Source: Pengzhenrongella frigida
GTDB lineage: Bacteria; Actinomycetota; Actinomycetes; Actinomycetales; Cellulomonadaceae
Direction: 5' to 3'
Length of the DNA: 64,000 nt
Assembly (NCBI RefSeq): GCF_004168625.1
Contig: NZ_SDWW01000021.1
Span: 1-64,000, forward strand
Under the pieces are notes generated by a model, which did not search any database, was not told where the DNA came from, and worked only from the letters and a program-made list of their open reading frames with translations. Positions 26,516 through 35,592 of the stretch are shown here, in pieces. The first letter of the stretch is position 1, and the number at the start of each line of letters is the position of its first letter. The translations under genes and the position numbers were made by a program.

Positions 26516-27058
26516 ATGAGGGAGCTCGACGTGCACCATCACACCGGCACCACCGCCTGCGCGGGGACCTGCGCAGGCTCCCGGAGCTGCGCCGAACCAC
26601 CGGCTTCGCGAGGCTCGGCCGACGCCGGACTCAGCCGCCGGGCCGTGCTGCGCGGGGTCGGCGCGGCCACGCTCGGCGTCGCCGCCGTGGGAGTGCTCGC
26701 GGCCTGCGGTGCCGACAGCGCGCAGACACCTGCCGCCTCGGGCGGGACGTCTGGTGGCGACCTGCCCGACGGCGTGCTGGCGATGGTCGCCGACATCCCG
26801 GTCGGTGGGGCGATCTCGGCGACCGGCGCCGACGGCAAGCCGATCATCCTGTCGCAGCCGACGGCCGGCACCGTCGTCGGGCTGTCCGCGGTGTGCACCC
26901 ACCAAGGCTGCACGGTCGCACCCGACGGTGCCGAGCTGGTGTGCCCCTGCCACGGGTCGGTCTTCACCGCGGCCGACGGCGCGAACGTGTCCGGCCCGGC
27001 AAAGACCCCGCTGCCCGCGGTCGCGGTCACGGTCGAGAACGGTGAGGTCCGGGCCTGA
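26516..27058 (+). CDS. Rieske [2Fe-2S] lipoprotein, Tat-exported
   Basis: A 180-residue secreted protein. Twin arginines (RR 41-42 in SRRAVLRG) start a Tat signal, and the hydrophobic stretch ends in a lipobox LAAC with Cys64 as the probable lipid-bearing residue. The mature part carries both Rieske boxes, CTHQGC (127-132) and CPCHGS (143-148); Cys127, His129, Cys143 and His146 would hold the cluster, with Cys132-Cys145 as the usual disulphide. It is a small stand-alone electron-transfer protein at the outer membrane face; the partner is unknown. Its stop shares one base with the ATG of the next membrane protein, a likely partner. Confidence 0.9.
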   Translation: MRELDVHHHTGTTACAGTCAGSRSCAEPPASRGSADAGLSRRAVLRGVGAATLGVAAVGVLAACGADSAQTPAASGGTSGGDLPDGVLAMVADIPVGGAISATGADGKPIILSQPTAGTVVGLSAVCTHQGCTVAPDGAELVCPCHGSVFTAADGANVSGPAKTPLPAVAVTVENGEVRA

Positions 27059-27477
27059 TGTCGCAGCCACCGCGTCCCCCCGAGCGTCCCCGCATCGGCC
27101 CGGGGAGCCTGGCCCACCTGCTGCGCGCGCTCACGGCGGCGTCGGTGCTGCTCTCGGCCGTCGCGCACCTGTTCCTGTGGGCGGACGGGATGAGCGCCGT
27201 CGACGTCGTGGGGCCCGCGTTCCTCGTCAACGCGGTCGGCGGGATCGTGCTCGCCGTCTTCGTGCTCGCCTGGTACAGCCCGCTGCCGTTGCTCGGTTCG
27301 ATCGCGTTCGGTGCCGGGACGCTGGCCGCGTTCGTCGTGTCGACCACGCCGGGCGGGTTCTTCGGGGTGCACGAGACCTGGAGCGGGACGCCCCAGCTGC
27401 TCTCGGCCGCGGCAGAGATCGGCGCGATCGTGTTCGCCGTGCTGGCGCTCGTCGTGGAACGTCGACGGTCGACCTGA
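27058..27477 (+). CDS. Small four-helix membrane protein
   Basis: A 139-residue integral membrane protein with four hydrophobic segments and a basic C-terminal end (VVERRRST). I do not recognise a family motif. It overlaps the Rieske lipoprotein gene by one base (TGATG), so the two are co-translated and probably work together. It converges with the flippase-like gene only seven bases from its stop. Confidence 0.75.
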   Translation: MSQPPRPPERPRIGPGSLAHLLRALTAASVLLSAVAHLFLWADGMSAVDVVGPAFLVNAVGGIVLAVFVLAWYSPLPLLGSIAFGAGTLAAFVVSTTPGGFFGVHETWSGTPQLLSAAAEIGAIVFAVLALVVERRRST

Positions 27478-27484
27478 CGGACGG

Positions 27485-29992
27485 CTACATCTCGCCCTTG
27501 CGCTGCAGGTAGCGCATCGCGATCCAGCCGATCGGGATGCGCAGCCAGTAGGTCAGGACGCGGAACAGGATCGCCACCGACGCCGCGACACCGGGGTTGA
27601 TCCCGGTCGCGGTGAGGCCACCGATCAGGGCCAGCTCGACCGTGCCGATACCGCCGGGGGTGGGGACAGCCGCTCCGGCGGCGTTGCCGACGAGGTAGAC
27701 GAGCGCGACCTGGACGAGGGTGAGCTCCTGGCCGAACGCGGCCAGGCACGCGTCGAACGCGAGCACGTAGCCCATCGTCATGACGATGTTCCCGCCGATC
27801 GCGAGCGCGACCTTGCCGGGCTGGCCGACGACCTCGATCAGGCGGGGCCAGATCTGGCGCAGGGTCGGCATGGTGTGCTGGACGACCCACCCGCGCACCG
27901 CCGGGACGAGCAAGGAGGCCGCGACCAGGCCGGCGATCACGCCGATCGCGATCAGCATCGCCGTGCTGGGGGTGAACCGGGCGGCGTCGTTGCGGCCGGA
28001 CGCGATCGACAAGATCAGCACCAGGGCGATCGTCACCAGGAACTGCGAGACCTGCACGAGGGCGACCGTGGCCACGGCGAGCGACGCGCTCACCCCGCGG
28101 CGGGTGAGCATGCGCAGGTTGAGCGCGGCCGGACCGATCCCCGCCGGTGCCGCCAGCGCGACGAACGCCCCGACCGCCTGGACGAGCGTCGCGCGCCACA
28201 GCCCGAGCTTGACCGGGGAGAACGAGACGAACGCGAGGGCGGCGCCGACGAAGGTGACCAGGCCGAGCAGGAACGCGACAACGCTCCAGCGCCAGTCGCT
28301 GGTCGCCAGCGCCACCCCGATCTGTTCGACGTTGACCCGGGTGACCACGATGATCACCGCGGCGATCGGCAGCAGCACGGTGAGGATGGTGCGCGCCCCG
28401 AACCGCACGAGCTGTTCGGGCTCGACGTCGGCCGCCGGGAGGTGCTCGACGAGGGCGGAGCGCAGCTCGGCCAGGACCTCCTTGTGCTCGCGCATCTCCT
28501 CGCGGGTGCGCCGGGGGAGCGCCACCGTCTGCAGCAGCGGCCCGATGGCGGCGATGTCCTCAACCGGCAGGACGGCGGTCGCGGACTCCAGCGCCCGGGT
28601 CGAGCCGACCCGGACCGCGAGCAGGGCGACCATCTGCGTCAGGTCCATCCGGCGGGCGAGCTCGGAGGACGCCACGTCACCCGACTCCCAGCCGGTCAGC
28701 CAGACCAACGGCTGGTCCAGCAGGTGCTCGACCAGCACGGTGTCCGAGGTCAGGGCCCGGTGCGCGATCCCGGCGTCGTGCGCGAGGCCTAGCTGGGCCC
28801 AGATCCCCTGCAGCAGCTCATCGGTCAACCGCTCCGAGGGCAGGTCGCGCAGGGGGACCGCCTCGCCCGGATGGCCCTGGACCAGCAGCATCGAGTCCTC
28901 GGCCTCGGCCACCGCGAGCAGCTGCGGGGTGCGGACCCCGGCGGCGGCCACGGCGTACTCGAGGAGCGCGGCACGTTCGGCCGCCTGGCGCAGCGAGACG
29001 AACGAGCGGCCCTCGATGCCGCGAAGCCGCAGCGACCGCCACAGCCGCGACAGCGCGCCCACGACCTGCCGGTCGCCGTCGAGCACGACGACGCACCGGT
29101 GCTCGTCCTCGGCCGTGGTCAGCTCGTAGACCCGGTTGTCCGAGTTGCGCGCCATCGCCAGCGCCGCGGCGCGGGGCTTGAGCGGGCCGTCGGGGTCGGT
29201 CGTCGTGGGGAGGGGTGCGTCGTCGGGGCCGACCCGGACCAGGCGCACCGGGGCGAAGCCCGCGCGCCGGATGCCGTCGACCAGGGCGGAGCCGTAGGCG
29301 CGCTCGGACTGGACGCCCGAGAGGTACCGCACGCCCAGGCCGGCGACCCGGCCGATCAGCAGGGCCACCGCAGCGCCCGGGAGGGAGACCTGGCCGGTGA
29401 TCAGCACGGTGCCGAGGGTGAACCACAGCAGGTTCCACGACCAGGCCACGGTGCGACGTCGGGCCCGGGACCCGGCCGTGGTGAGCACGCCGGCGAGCGT
29501 GGCGAGCGAGGCCGGGATCGACAGCAGCCACTCGCCGCGGCGGTACACGGACAGCCCGCGCACGAGGTCGTCGGAGCCGAAGGACTGGACGGCCCAGTAC
29601 GTCAGGCCGCACAGCAGCAGGGCGATGAGGCCGGCGGCGATGACCTCGAGGATCTGTCGCCCGAGCCGCCGGGCGGCGAGCTCGGCGATCACGGCGACCG
29701 GGGCGATGATCGTGATGAGGCCCTCGAGCACGGCCACGGGGAACACGAGCAGCTGGCCCAGCAGGGAGTTGAAGGTCTGGACGTCTTCCGCGACGCCGGC
29801 GGTCGTGGCGTGCGCGTACACGGCGAGCAGCATCACACCGGCGACGCTCAGCGCGGACAGGACGAGCCCGAGCAGGTCGCTGGGGTGATGCACGCGCGCG
29901 GTCGGGGTGTCGATGATCTGCACGCCGTGCGACGGCCCGAGCCGCGGCCCCGGCGCGAGACCGCGTCGGGCAGGGGTGAGCGGCACGGACAT
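27485..29992 (-). CDS. Flippase-like membrane protein with embedded degenerate kinase domain
   Basis: An 835-residue protein in three parts. Residues about 40-250 hold several membrane helices. Residues about 270-500 resemble a kinase with a degraded active site: HRALTSDTVLVE stands where HRDLKPxN is expected and LTGWESGDV where DFG is expected. The C-terminal ~310 residues are a lysylphosphatidylglycerol synthase-type transmembrane domain (UPF0104), with PAGIGPAALNLRML and PTPGGIGTVELALIGG. Such domains flip lipids or accompany aminoacyl-lipid synthases, but no synthase domain is present. The same layout is found in other actinobacteria. The ATG at 29992 is the natural start. Confidence 0.82.
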   Translation of the reverse strand: MSVPLTPARRGLAPGPRLGPSHGVQIIDTPTARVHHPSDLLGLVLSALSVAGVMLLAVYAHATTAGVAEDVQTFNSLLGQLLVFPVAVLEGLITIIAPVAVIAELAARRLGRQILEVIAAGLIALLLCGLTYWAVQSFGSDDLVRGLSVYRRGEWLLSIPASLATLAGVLTTAGSRARRRTVAWSWNLLWFTLGTVLITGQVSLPGAAVALLIGRVAGLGVRYLSGVQSERAYGSALVDGIRRAGFAPVRLVRVGPDDAPLPTTTDPDGPLKPRAAALAMARNSDNRVYELTTAEDEHRCVVVLDGDRQVVGALSRLWRSLRLRGIEGRSFVSLRQAAERAALLEYAVAAAGVRTPQLLAVAEAEDSMLLVQGHPGEAVPLRDLPSERLTDELLQGIWAQLGLAHDAGIAHRALTSDTVLVEHLLDQPLVWLTGWESGDVASSELARRMDLTQMVALLAVRVGSTRALESATAVLPVEDIAAIGPLLQTVALPRRTREEMREHKEVLAELRSALVEHLPAADVEPEQLVRFGARTILTVLLPIAAVIIVVTRVNVEQIGVALATSDWRWSVVAFLLGLVTFVGAALAFVSFSPVKLGLWRATLVQAVGAFVALAAPAGIGPAALNLRMLTRRGVSASLAVATVALVQVSQFLVTIALVLILSIASGRNDAARFTPSTAMLIAIGVIAGLVAASLLVPAVRGWVVQHTMPTLRQIWPRLIEVVGQPGKVALAIGGNIVMTMGYVLAFDACLAAFGQELTLVQVALVYLVGNAAGAAVPTPGGIGTVELALIGGLTATGINPGVAASVAILFRVLTYWLRIPIGWIAMRYLQRKGEM

Positions 29993-30053
29993 GGGGGCGA
30001 GTCTAGGTCGGTGACCGCCCGCGAGCAGGTCAACCCACCCGTCGCCGCGGGAC

Positions 30054-30902
30054 CTAACTCAGCCCGAGGGCGGTGCGCCATTCGGCCGGAATCAGCGCAT
30101 AGCCGACGAACGCGACGATGTCGAGGACGGTGTGCGCGATGACGAGCGGCATCACGCGCCGTCTGCGTCGGTAGTACTCGGCGAACACGACGCCCATCAC
30201 GGCGTTCCCGATGAACGGGCCGATGCCCTGGTAGAGGTGGTACGACCCGCGCAGCAGTGCGCTGGTGAGCACGATCACGACGGGGGACCAGCGCAGCTCG
30301 CGCAGCCGCTCCATCAGGTAGCCGACGGCGATCACCTCTTCGACCAGCGCGTTCTGCAGCGCCGCGAGGATCAGCACCGGGACGGTCCACCACACGGAGT
30401 TGAGCGCCGAGGCCTGCACCTCGACCGTCCAGCCGACCGCGCGGCCGACGGCGTACAGCGCCAGGCCCGGGATCCCGATCGCCGCGGCCAGTCCCATGCC
30501 GATGCCGAGGTCCCGGCCGGGGCGGGTGCCGTCCAGGCCGATGCGGCGCACCGCGCTGCGCCCGTTCGCGGAGAGCAGGTACAGCGCGAGCGCCACCGGC
30601 ACGAGCGCGAAGCCGATGCTCAACAGCTGGTAGGTGAGGTCCAGGTAGGGGCGCGGGGACCGGCTCGGGTTGAGCGTGGTCGACTGGTCCGCCAGCGGCG
30701 CGCCCTCGGTCAGGCGCGCGACGATGTTGACCAGGGCGTAGACGCCGGACCGGCCGAGCGAGAGGCCGAGCACGATCCAGACCTCGGCGCCCAGCCGCCG
30801 TCGGACGGCGGCCGGGCTCGGGGGCGGCGCTGTTCCCGTGGTGGCGCCGCGGGGCGGCGTCGCGCTGGTGGTGGCCGCGGGGGCTGCGGGCTCGTCGACC
30901 AT
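30054..30902 (-). CDS. CPBP-family intramembrane protease-like protein
   Basis: A 282-residue protein with an Ala/Pro/Thr-rich N-terminus (first ~35 residues) and about seven membrane helices. The CPBP motifs can be seen: EEVIAVGYL (motif 1), a later helix with SYHLYQG, and AHTVLDI (motif 3). In motif 1 the EExxxR arginine is replaced by Val, so activity is uncertain although this variant is common in actinobacteria. The ATG at 30902 is preferred over GTG at 30908. Function of bacterial family members ranges from prenyl-protein-like proteolysis to bacteriocin immunity. Confidence 0.82.
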   Translation of the reverse strand: MVDEPAAPAATTSATPPRGATTGTAPPPSPAAVRRRLGAEVWIVLGLSLGRSGVYALVNIVARLTEGAPLADQSTTLNPSRSPRPYLDLTYQLLSIGFALVPVALALYLLSANGRSAVRRIGLDGTRPGRDLGIGMGLAAAIGIPGLALYAVGRAVGWTVEVQASALNSVWWTVPVLILAALQNALVEEVIAVGYLMERLRELRWSPVVIVLTSALLRGSYHLYQGIGPFIGNAVMGVVFAEYYRRRRRVMPLVIAHTVLDIVAFVGYALIPAEWRTALGLS

Positions 30903-30937
30903 GGGCACAACCTAAGCCCGGCGGCCCCCGCGGTGGG

Positions 30938-31219
30938 TCACTCGGTGGTCGCCTGCTCCTTCGGGGCAGGGGTGACCGGGACCTCGATCGGGCGCAGGTG
31001 CGACCAGGTGAAGAACACGGCGGCCACGACGACCATGACGAACCCGGCGATGAGGTTCGCATGCAGGCCGCCGGACTTCTCGAGCTGCTCCGGCGAGGAG
31101 AAGAACGCGCCCATCGCCAGCAGGATCACGCCGTACGTCCCGATGACGATGCCGATGATGTTGCGGATGTCGAAGGCGCCCGCGGAGTGCTGACCCGCGG
31201 ACTTCGGTGTGGTGCTCAT
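30938..31219 (-). CDS. Small two-helix membrane protein, probable partner of the symporter
   Basis: A 93-residue protein with two membrane helices (about 18-40 and 55-76) and short polar ends. It lies 14 bp downstream of the sodium:solute symporter gene on the same strand. No named family is recognised. Small membrane partners next to symporters of this superfamily are known elsewhere (for example DUF485 with ActP, DUF3311 with MctP), so an accessory role is a fair inference. Confidence 0.78.
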   Translation of the reverse strand: MSTTPKSAGQHSAGAFDIRNIIGIVIGTYGVILLAMGAFFSSPEQLEKSGGLHANLIAGFVMVVVAAVFFTWSHLRPIEVPVTPAPKEQATTE

Positions 31220-31233
31220 GTGGACCTTCGTTC

Positions 31234-32904
31234 CTAGAGGAAGACGATGTTGAGGGCGATGACCAGGACCAGGCCGAGGCCGGCCATCTTCACCGGCTGG
31301 CGGTACCACGGCAGCCGCTGCGAATCGGCGTCGGTCAGCATCTCCTTCGGGGTCTCGGAGTAGACCAGGCCCACGAGCTCGGCGGTCGGCTTCGGGGTCC
31401 CGCCCAGCGAGACCAGGATGCTGAGCAGGATGTCGACCACGAAGGCGACCCCGGCGGCGACGAAGCTCAGGCCCTGACCGGGCAGCGTGATGACGCCGAC
31501 CGTGTCCAGCCCGAACACCACCATCGCCGAGCCGGTCCCGGCGACGAGCCCGACCCAACCGGCGGTCGCCGTCATCCGCTTCCAGAACATCCCGAGGATG
31601 AAGGTGGCGAACAACGGTGCGTTGAACAGGCTGAACAATGTCTGCAGGTAGTCCATCAGGTTGCTGTACCCGGAGGCGATGAATGCTGTACCGACCGCCG
31701 CCACCGTGGCGCCCACCGTGGCGTACCGGCCGATCTTCAGGTAGTAGTCGTCCGACCGTTCCTTCTTGACGTACTGCTCCCACAGGTCATAGGTGAACAC
31801 CGTGTTGAAAGCCGAGATGTTCGCGGCCATTCCGGCCATGAATGCGGCGAGGAGGCCGGTGATGGCGACGCCGAGCAGGCCATTGGGAAGGATGTCTTTC
31901 ATGAGCAGCAGCAGGGCGTCGTTGTAGGTGACCCCGGGGGTGCTCGGGTCCAGCTTGTAGGCGGCCATCTTCGGCACCAGGACGGCGCACAGCATGCCGG
32001 GCACGACGACGATGAACGGGATGAACATCTTGGGGAACGCGCCGATGATCGGCGTCGAGCGCGCCGCGGAGATGGACTTGGAGGCGAGCGCGCGCTGGAC
32101 CTCGACGAAGTTCGTCGTCCAGTAGCCGAAGCTGAGCACGAAGCCGAGGCCGAACACGATCCCGATCACCGACAGCACCGGGTTGTCGAACCCGGTGAGC
32201 TCGGTGCCCGGCCAGGACGACATCTGCGCGGGGTCGGAGACCTTCGCGGTCAGTCCCTCCCAGCCGCCGACCTTGTACAGGCCGATCAGGGTGAGGGGCA
32301 GCAGCCCGGCGACGATCACGAAGAACTGCAGGACCTCGTTGTAGATCGCGGCGGACAGGCCCCCGAGCGTGATGTAGGTGAGCACGATGGCGGCCGCGGC
32401 CAGCACGGCGAGCCACAGCGGCCAGCCGAGCAGCACGTTGACCACGGTCGCGAGCAGGTACAGGTTGACGCCGGCGATGAGCACCTGCGCGACGGCGAAG
32501 CTGAGCGCGTTGACGAGGTGCGCGCCGGTCCCGAACCGGCGACGCATGAACTCCGGCACGCTGCGCACCTTGGAGCCGTAGTAGAACGGCATCATCACCA
32601 CGCCGAGGAACAGCATGGCCGGCACGGCGCCGATCCAGAAGTAGTGCATCGTCGGCAGGCCGTACTGCGCCCCGTTGGCCGACATGCCGATGATCTCGAC
32701 CGCACCGAGGTTGGCCGAGATGAAGGCGAGGCCGGTCACCCAGGCGGGCAACGACCGCCCGGACAGGAAGAAGTCCATGCTCGTCGATACCTGCCGCTTG
32801 GCGGCGTACCCGATGAGCATGACGAACACGAAGTAGATGGCGACCATCGCGTAGTCGATGACGTGCGCGTCGAGGCGCAGCGAGTCACCTGCCGCGAGAA
32901 TCAC
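31234..32904 (-). CDS. Sodium:solute symporter (SSS family, SGLT-like)
   Basis: A 556-residue transporter with about 14 helices. Typical SSS features are FFLSGRSLPAWVTGLAFISANLGAVE in helix 1, GGLSAAIYNEVLQFF, the central SFGYWTTNFVEVQRALASKS signature and LLAAFMAGMAANISAFNTVFTYDLW. These place it near the SGLT/sugar branch; sugar or inositol is a plausible substrate but not shown. The GTG at 32904 follows a long, unusually AT-rich leader with two promoter/operator candidates. The small membrane protein downstream is probably co-transcribed. Confidence 0.9.
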   Translation of the reverse strand: MILAAGDSLRLDAHVIDYAMVAIYFVFVMLIGYAAKRQVSTSMDFFLSGRSLPAWVTGLAFISANLGAVEIIGMSANGAQYGLPTMHYFWIGAVPAMLFLGVVMMPFYYGSKVRSVPEFMRRRFGTGAHLVNALSFAVAQVLIAGVNLYLLATVVNVLLGWPLWLAVLAAAAIVLTYITLGGLSAAIYNEVLQFFVIVAGLLPLTLIGLYKVGGWEGLTAKVSDPAQMSSWPGTELTGFDNPVLSVIGIVFGLGFVLSFGYWTTNFVEVQRALASKSISAARSTPIIGAFPKMFIPFIVVVPGMLCAVLVPKMAAYKLDPSTPGVTYNDALLLLMKDILPNGLLGVAITGLLAAFMAGMAANISAFNTVFTYDLWEQYVKKERSDDYYLKIGRYATVGATVAAVGTAFIASGYSNLMDYLQTLFSLFNAPLFATFILGMFWKRMTATAGWVGLVAGTGSAMVVFGLDTVGVITLPGQGLSFVAAGVAFVVDILLSILVSLGGTPKPTAELVGLVYSETPKEMLTDADSQRLPWYRQPVKMAGLGLVLVIALNIVFL

Positions 32905-33212
32905 AGGTCAATCCGCACAGGAATAGCCACAGCAATGTCCTTACTGTCAGGGCAGCCGGGCGGATTCATGCCGGGACAGATCAACTGTGACGTCACCCAC
33001 GGTCATCATCCGTCCGCGCCCGGTTCTTGATGTTCTGGCTAGAGAATTTTTCAACCAAAGCATTCGTGCGGGTGGAGTCTAGTTCTCCCCTAGAAAGAGT
33101 CAACCGAGAACCGGCCGGTAAAACCCGCGACACATGAGGAGTATAGTTTGTCCGTCTAACAAATCATCCAACAATTCAAATGTGTGGGTGGGGACGCCGC
33201 ACGACCCGTCGG
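32905..33212 (-). promoter_or_regulatory. Regulatory region of the symporter gene
   Basis: This 308-bp gap is much more AT-rich than its surroundings. On the minus strand TTGACT (33098-33103) and TAGACT (33076-33081) are 16 bp apart, and the inverted repeat TCTAG-N7-CTAGA (33078-33094) covers the spacer and -10. Further upstream TATACT (33140-33145) is a second -10 candidate beside TTTGT-N7-ACAAA (33147-33163). GTGACGTCAC (32987-32996) is a 10-bp palindrome in the leader. Two regulated promoters are inferred; no regulator gene is adjacent. I see no terminator for the upstream exporter gene and no coding region here. Confidence 0.5.
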
Positions 33213-34097
33213 CTAGGAGCCGGCGAGGCCGTGCTCGAGACGGCCGCCGCTGCGCTCGGCGCCGATCCCGGCGGCCACGACGAAGGCGATGCCGACCACG
33301 GGCGCCAGGGTCGGCTGCTGATGCAGGAAGACCAGCCCGATCAGCAGGGCGATGGCCGGTTCCAGGCTCATGAGCGTGCCGAAGGCGGCCGTGGTGAGCC
33401 GGCGCAGCGCGAGCAGCTCGAGCGTGAACGGGATGGTCGGCAGCAGGATCGCCAGCCCGAGCCCCCACGCCACCAGGGGCCAGGTCAGCGACCCGGCGGT
33501 GCTCGGCGCGGCGAACACCGTCGCGACGAGGGCCGCCACGGGCATCGAGACGGCCAACCCCTGCAGTCCGGAGACCTCGTCTCCCACCCGCTGGGTCAGC
33601 AGGATGTAGGCCGCCCAGCACAGCGCCGCCCCGAGGGCGAAGCCGATGCCGATCAGATCGACCGAGCCGTGCCACGGCTCGGTCATCAGCAGCACGCCGA
33701 CGCCGGCCAGCGCGGGCCAGACCAGCTTGCGCAGCCCGGTGCTGTGCGCAACGGCCACGCCGAGCGGGCCGAGGAACTCGAGCGCGCTGGCCGTCCCGAG
33801 CGGCAGCCGGGCGACCGCCGCCATGAACAGCATCGTCACGCCCGCGGTCGCGATCCCGAGCAGGACGCTCGCCTGCAGGCCGCGGCGGGTCATCGAGCCC
33901 CATCGCGGTCGCACGACGAGGAGCAGGATGACGCCCGCCCACCCGAGCCGCAGCCAGGCGACCCCCGCCGGGCCGAGCTCGTCCAGCATCCCGACCGACG
34001 CGGCGAGCCCGAGCTGGACGCACAGCATCGAGGTGATGGCCATTCCGGTCCCCACCCGGGCGGGGGAGCGAACGGGCCGGCGCAGGGTCGTCGTCAT
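33213..34097 (-). CDS. EamA/DMT exporter (RhtA-like)
   Basis: A 294-residue transporter with ten membrane helices in two EamA repeats. [13 protein letters not shown] and [17 protein letters not shown] are the signatures of the RhtA subgroup, which exports threonine, homoserine or related metabolites. The substrate is unknown. It is divergent from a LysR-type gene with 83 bp between the two starts, the normal layout for a LysR regulator and its target exporter. Confidence 0.88.
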   Translation of the reverse strand: MTTTLRRPVRSPARVGTGMAITSMLCVQLGLAASVGMLDELGPAGVAWLRLGWAGVILLLVVRPRWGSMTRRGLQASVLLGIATAGVTMLFMAAVARLPLGTASALEFLGPLGVAVAHSTGLRKLVWPALAGVGVLLMTEPWHGSVDLIGIGFALGAALCWAAYILLTQRVGDEVSGLQGLAVSMPVAALVATVFAAPSTAGSLTWPLVAWGLGLAILLPTIPFTLELLALRRLTTAAFGTLMSLEPAIALLIGLVFLHQQPTLAPVVGIAFVVAAGIGAERSGGRLEHGLAGS

Positions 34098-34180
34098 GCC
34101 CCGAGTAAACCCAGGTCGGATCGTCCATGTCCACTAGTCGATTTCGAACGTACAGATCGGCATTGGTGAATGATGGGCCC

Positions 34181-35098
34181 ATGGATCCCCGCCGGTTGCG
34201 TCTGCTGCTCGAACTGTCCCGCCGAGGTTCGATGCGGGAGGTGGCCGACGCGGTGGGAGTCGCGACGTCGACCGTCTCGCAGCAGCTGGCGGTCCTGTCC
34301 ACCGAGGCGGGCGTCCGGCTGATCGAGCCGGCGGGGCGTCGGGTGCGGCTCACCCCCGCCGGCAGACGGCTCGCCGCGCATGCCGTCGCGATTCTCGGCG
34401 CGATCGAGGCGGCCCGCTCCGATCTCGACCCGGCCGCCGAACCGGCGGGCGACGTGCGGGTGGCCGCGTTCGCCACCGCGGCCCGCAGATCCTTGCTGCC
34501 GGTCGCGCGAGCCCTGCTCGCCGACCACCCCCGGGTGCGACTGCACATCTTCGAGCACGAACCGACCGAAGCGCTCAGTCTCCTGCACGACGACGTCGTC
34601 GACCTGAGCCTGACCTACGACTACAACCTCGCCCCGCAGGTGCTCGACCCCGCCCTGGTGACCACGCCCCTGTGGCACGCCGGCTGGAGCCTCGCCGTGC
34701 CGGCCTCCGGCGACCTCCCCACCGGCGACGCCCTGGCGGTCTTCCGCCACTTCCGCGCCAGCGACTGGGTCGTCAACTCGCGCGAGACCACCGACGAGGA
34801 GGTCATCCGCACCGTCTCCTCGATGGCCGGCTTCACGCCCACGATCGCGCACCGCGCGGACAGCCTCGAGCTCGTTCAGGACATCATCGTGGCCGGTCTC
34901 GGCGTCGGCCTGCTGCCGGCCGCGGGCCCGGCCCTCCCCGGTGTCGCGCTGCTCCCGCTGCGGGACCCCGCGGTCGTCCTGCGCGCGTTCGCGGTCACCA
35001 CGCTCGGGCAGAAGAGCTGGCCGCCTCTGGCCCTGGTGCTGCGTCTCATCGCCGACGCCGATCGGACGTCACCCCCGGGCACTAGCGCGACGACGTGA
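34181..35098 (+). CDS. LysR-family transcriptional regulator
   Basis: A 305-residue regulator with an N-terminal winged helix-turn-helix (LLLELSRRGSMREVADAVGVATSTVSQQLAVL) and a C-terminal periplasmic-binding-type effector domain starting near residue 85. It is divergent from the RhtA-like exporter and probably controls it in response to the exported metabolite. ATG at 34181 begins MDPRRLRLLLEL, the standard LysR N-terminus; an upstream in-frame ATG lies in the shared promoter. The downstream acetyltransferase overlaps its stop by four bases. Confidence 0.92.
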   Translation: MDPRRLRLLLELSRRGSMREVADAVGVATSTVSQQLAVLSTEAGVRLIEPAGRRVRLTPAGRRLAAHAVAILGAIEAARSDLDPAAEPAGDVRVAAFATAARRSLLPVARALLADHPRVRLHIFEHEPTEALSLLHDDVVDLSLTYDYNLAPQVLDPALVTTPLWHAGWSLAVPASGDLPTGDALAVFRHFRASDWVVNSRETTDEEVIRTVSSMAGFTPTIAHRADSLELVQDIIVAGLGVGLLPAAGPALPGVALLPLRDPAVVLRAFAVTTLGQKSWPPLALVLRLIADADRTSPPGTSATT

Positions 35099-35577
35099 GA
35101 ACCTGGCGTGTGCCGATCATCCTTGCGCCCATGAGCGGAGCCCGGCTGCGACCCTGGTTCGAGGCGGGGGAGAGGGAGTACCACGGCGACCTGATCCGCG
35201 CGGGCAAGTCCCCCGAGCAGGCGGACGTGGCGGCCAGCCAGTCCTTCGAGGAGTACTTCCCGGGCGGTGTCCCGGCCCCGGGGCACCACGTCTTCGACGT
35301 GCTCGCCGACGACGAACCGGTGGGCTACGTGTGGATCGGGCCGCAGACGAGCGGCGACCCGCAGGACTGGTGGCTGTGGGACATCGCGATCGACGATCGG
35401 CACCGGGGTCGTGGTCTCGGGCGGGCCGCCGTCGAGCTCGCCGAGGCCGAGGCCGTCCGGCGTGGGGCACGCTCGCTGGGCCTGAAGGTCTTCGGCTTCA
35501 ACACCGCCGCGCGCTCGCTGTACGAGTCGCTCGGCTACGACACCGTGTCGCTGCTGATGACCAAGCGGCTCACGTAG
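35095..35577 (+). CDS. GNAT N-acetyltransferase
   Basis: A 160-residue GNAT enzyme with the acetyl-CoA-binding motif RHRGRGLGRAAVELAEAEA (about 102-120) and the C-terminal block GFNTAARSLYESLGY. The acceptor is unknown. GTG at 35095 overlaps the LysR stop codon (GTGA), so co-expression with the regulator is likely; a second GTG at 35110 would shorten it by five residues. It converges with the fragment at 35593 with only 15 bp between them. Confidence 0.85.
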   Translation: MRTWRVPIILAPMSGARLRPWFEAGEREYHGDLIRAGKSPEQADVAASQSFEEYFPGGVPAPGHHVFDVLADDEPVGYVWIGPQTSGDPQDWWLWDIAIDDRHRGRGLGRAAVELAEAEAVRRGARSLGLKVFGFNTAARSLYESLGYDTVSLLMTKRLT

Positions 35578-35592
35578 CCGCAGCGGCCAGGA

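Noticed and set aside
32987-32996. CRP/GlxR binding site in the symporter leader (GTGACGTCAC)
   Set aside because: The half-sites TGTGA and TCACC are only two bases apart rather than six, so the CRP-family spacing is wrong; kept only as a short palindrome.
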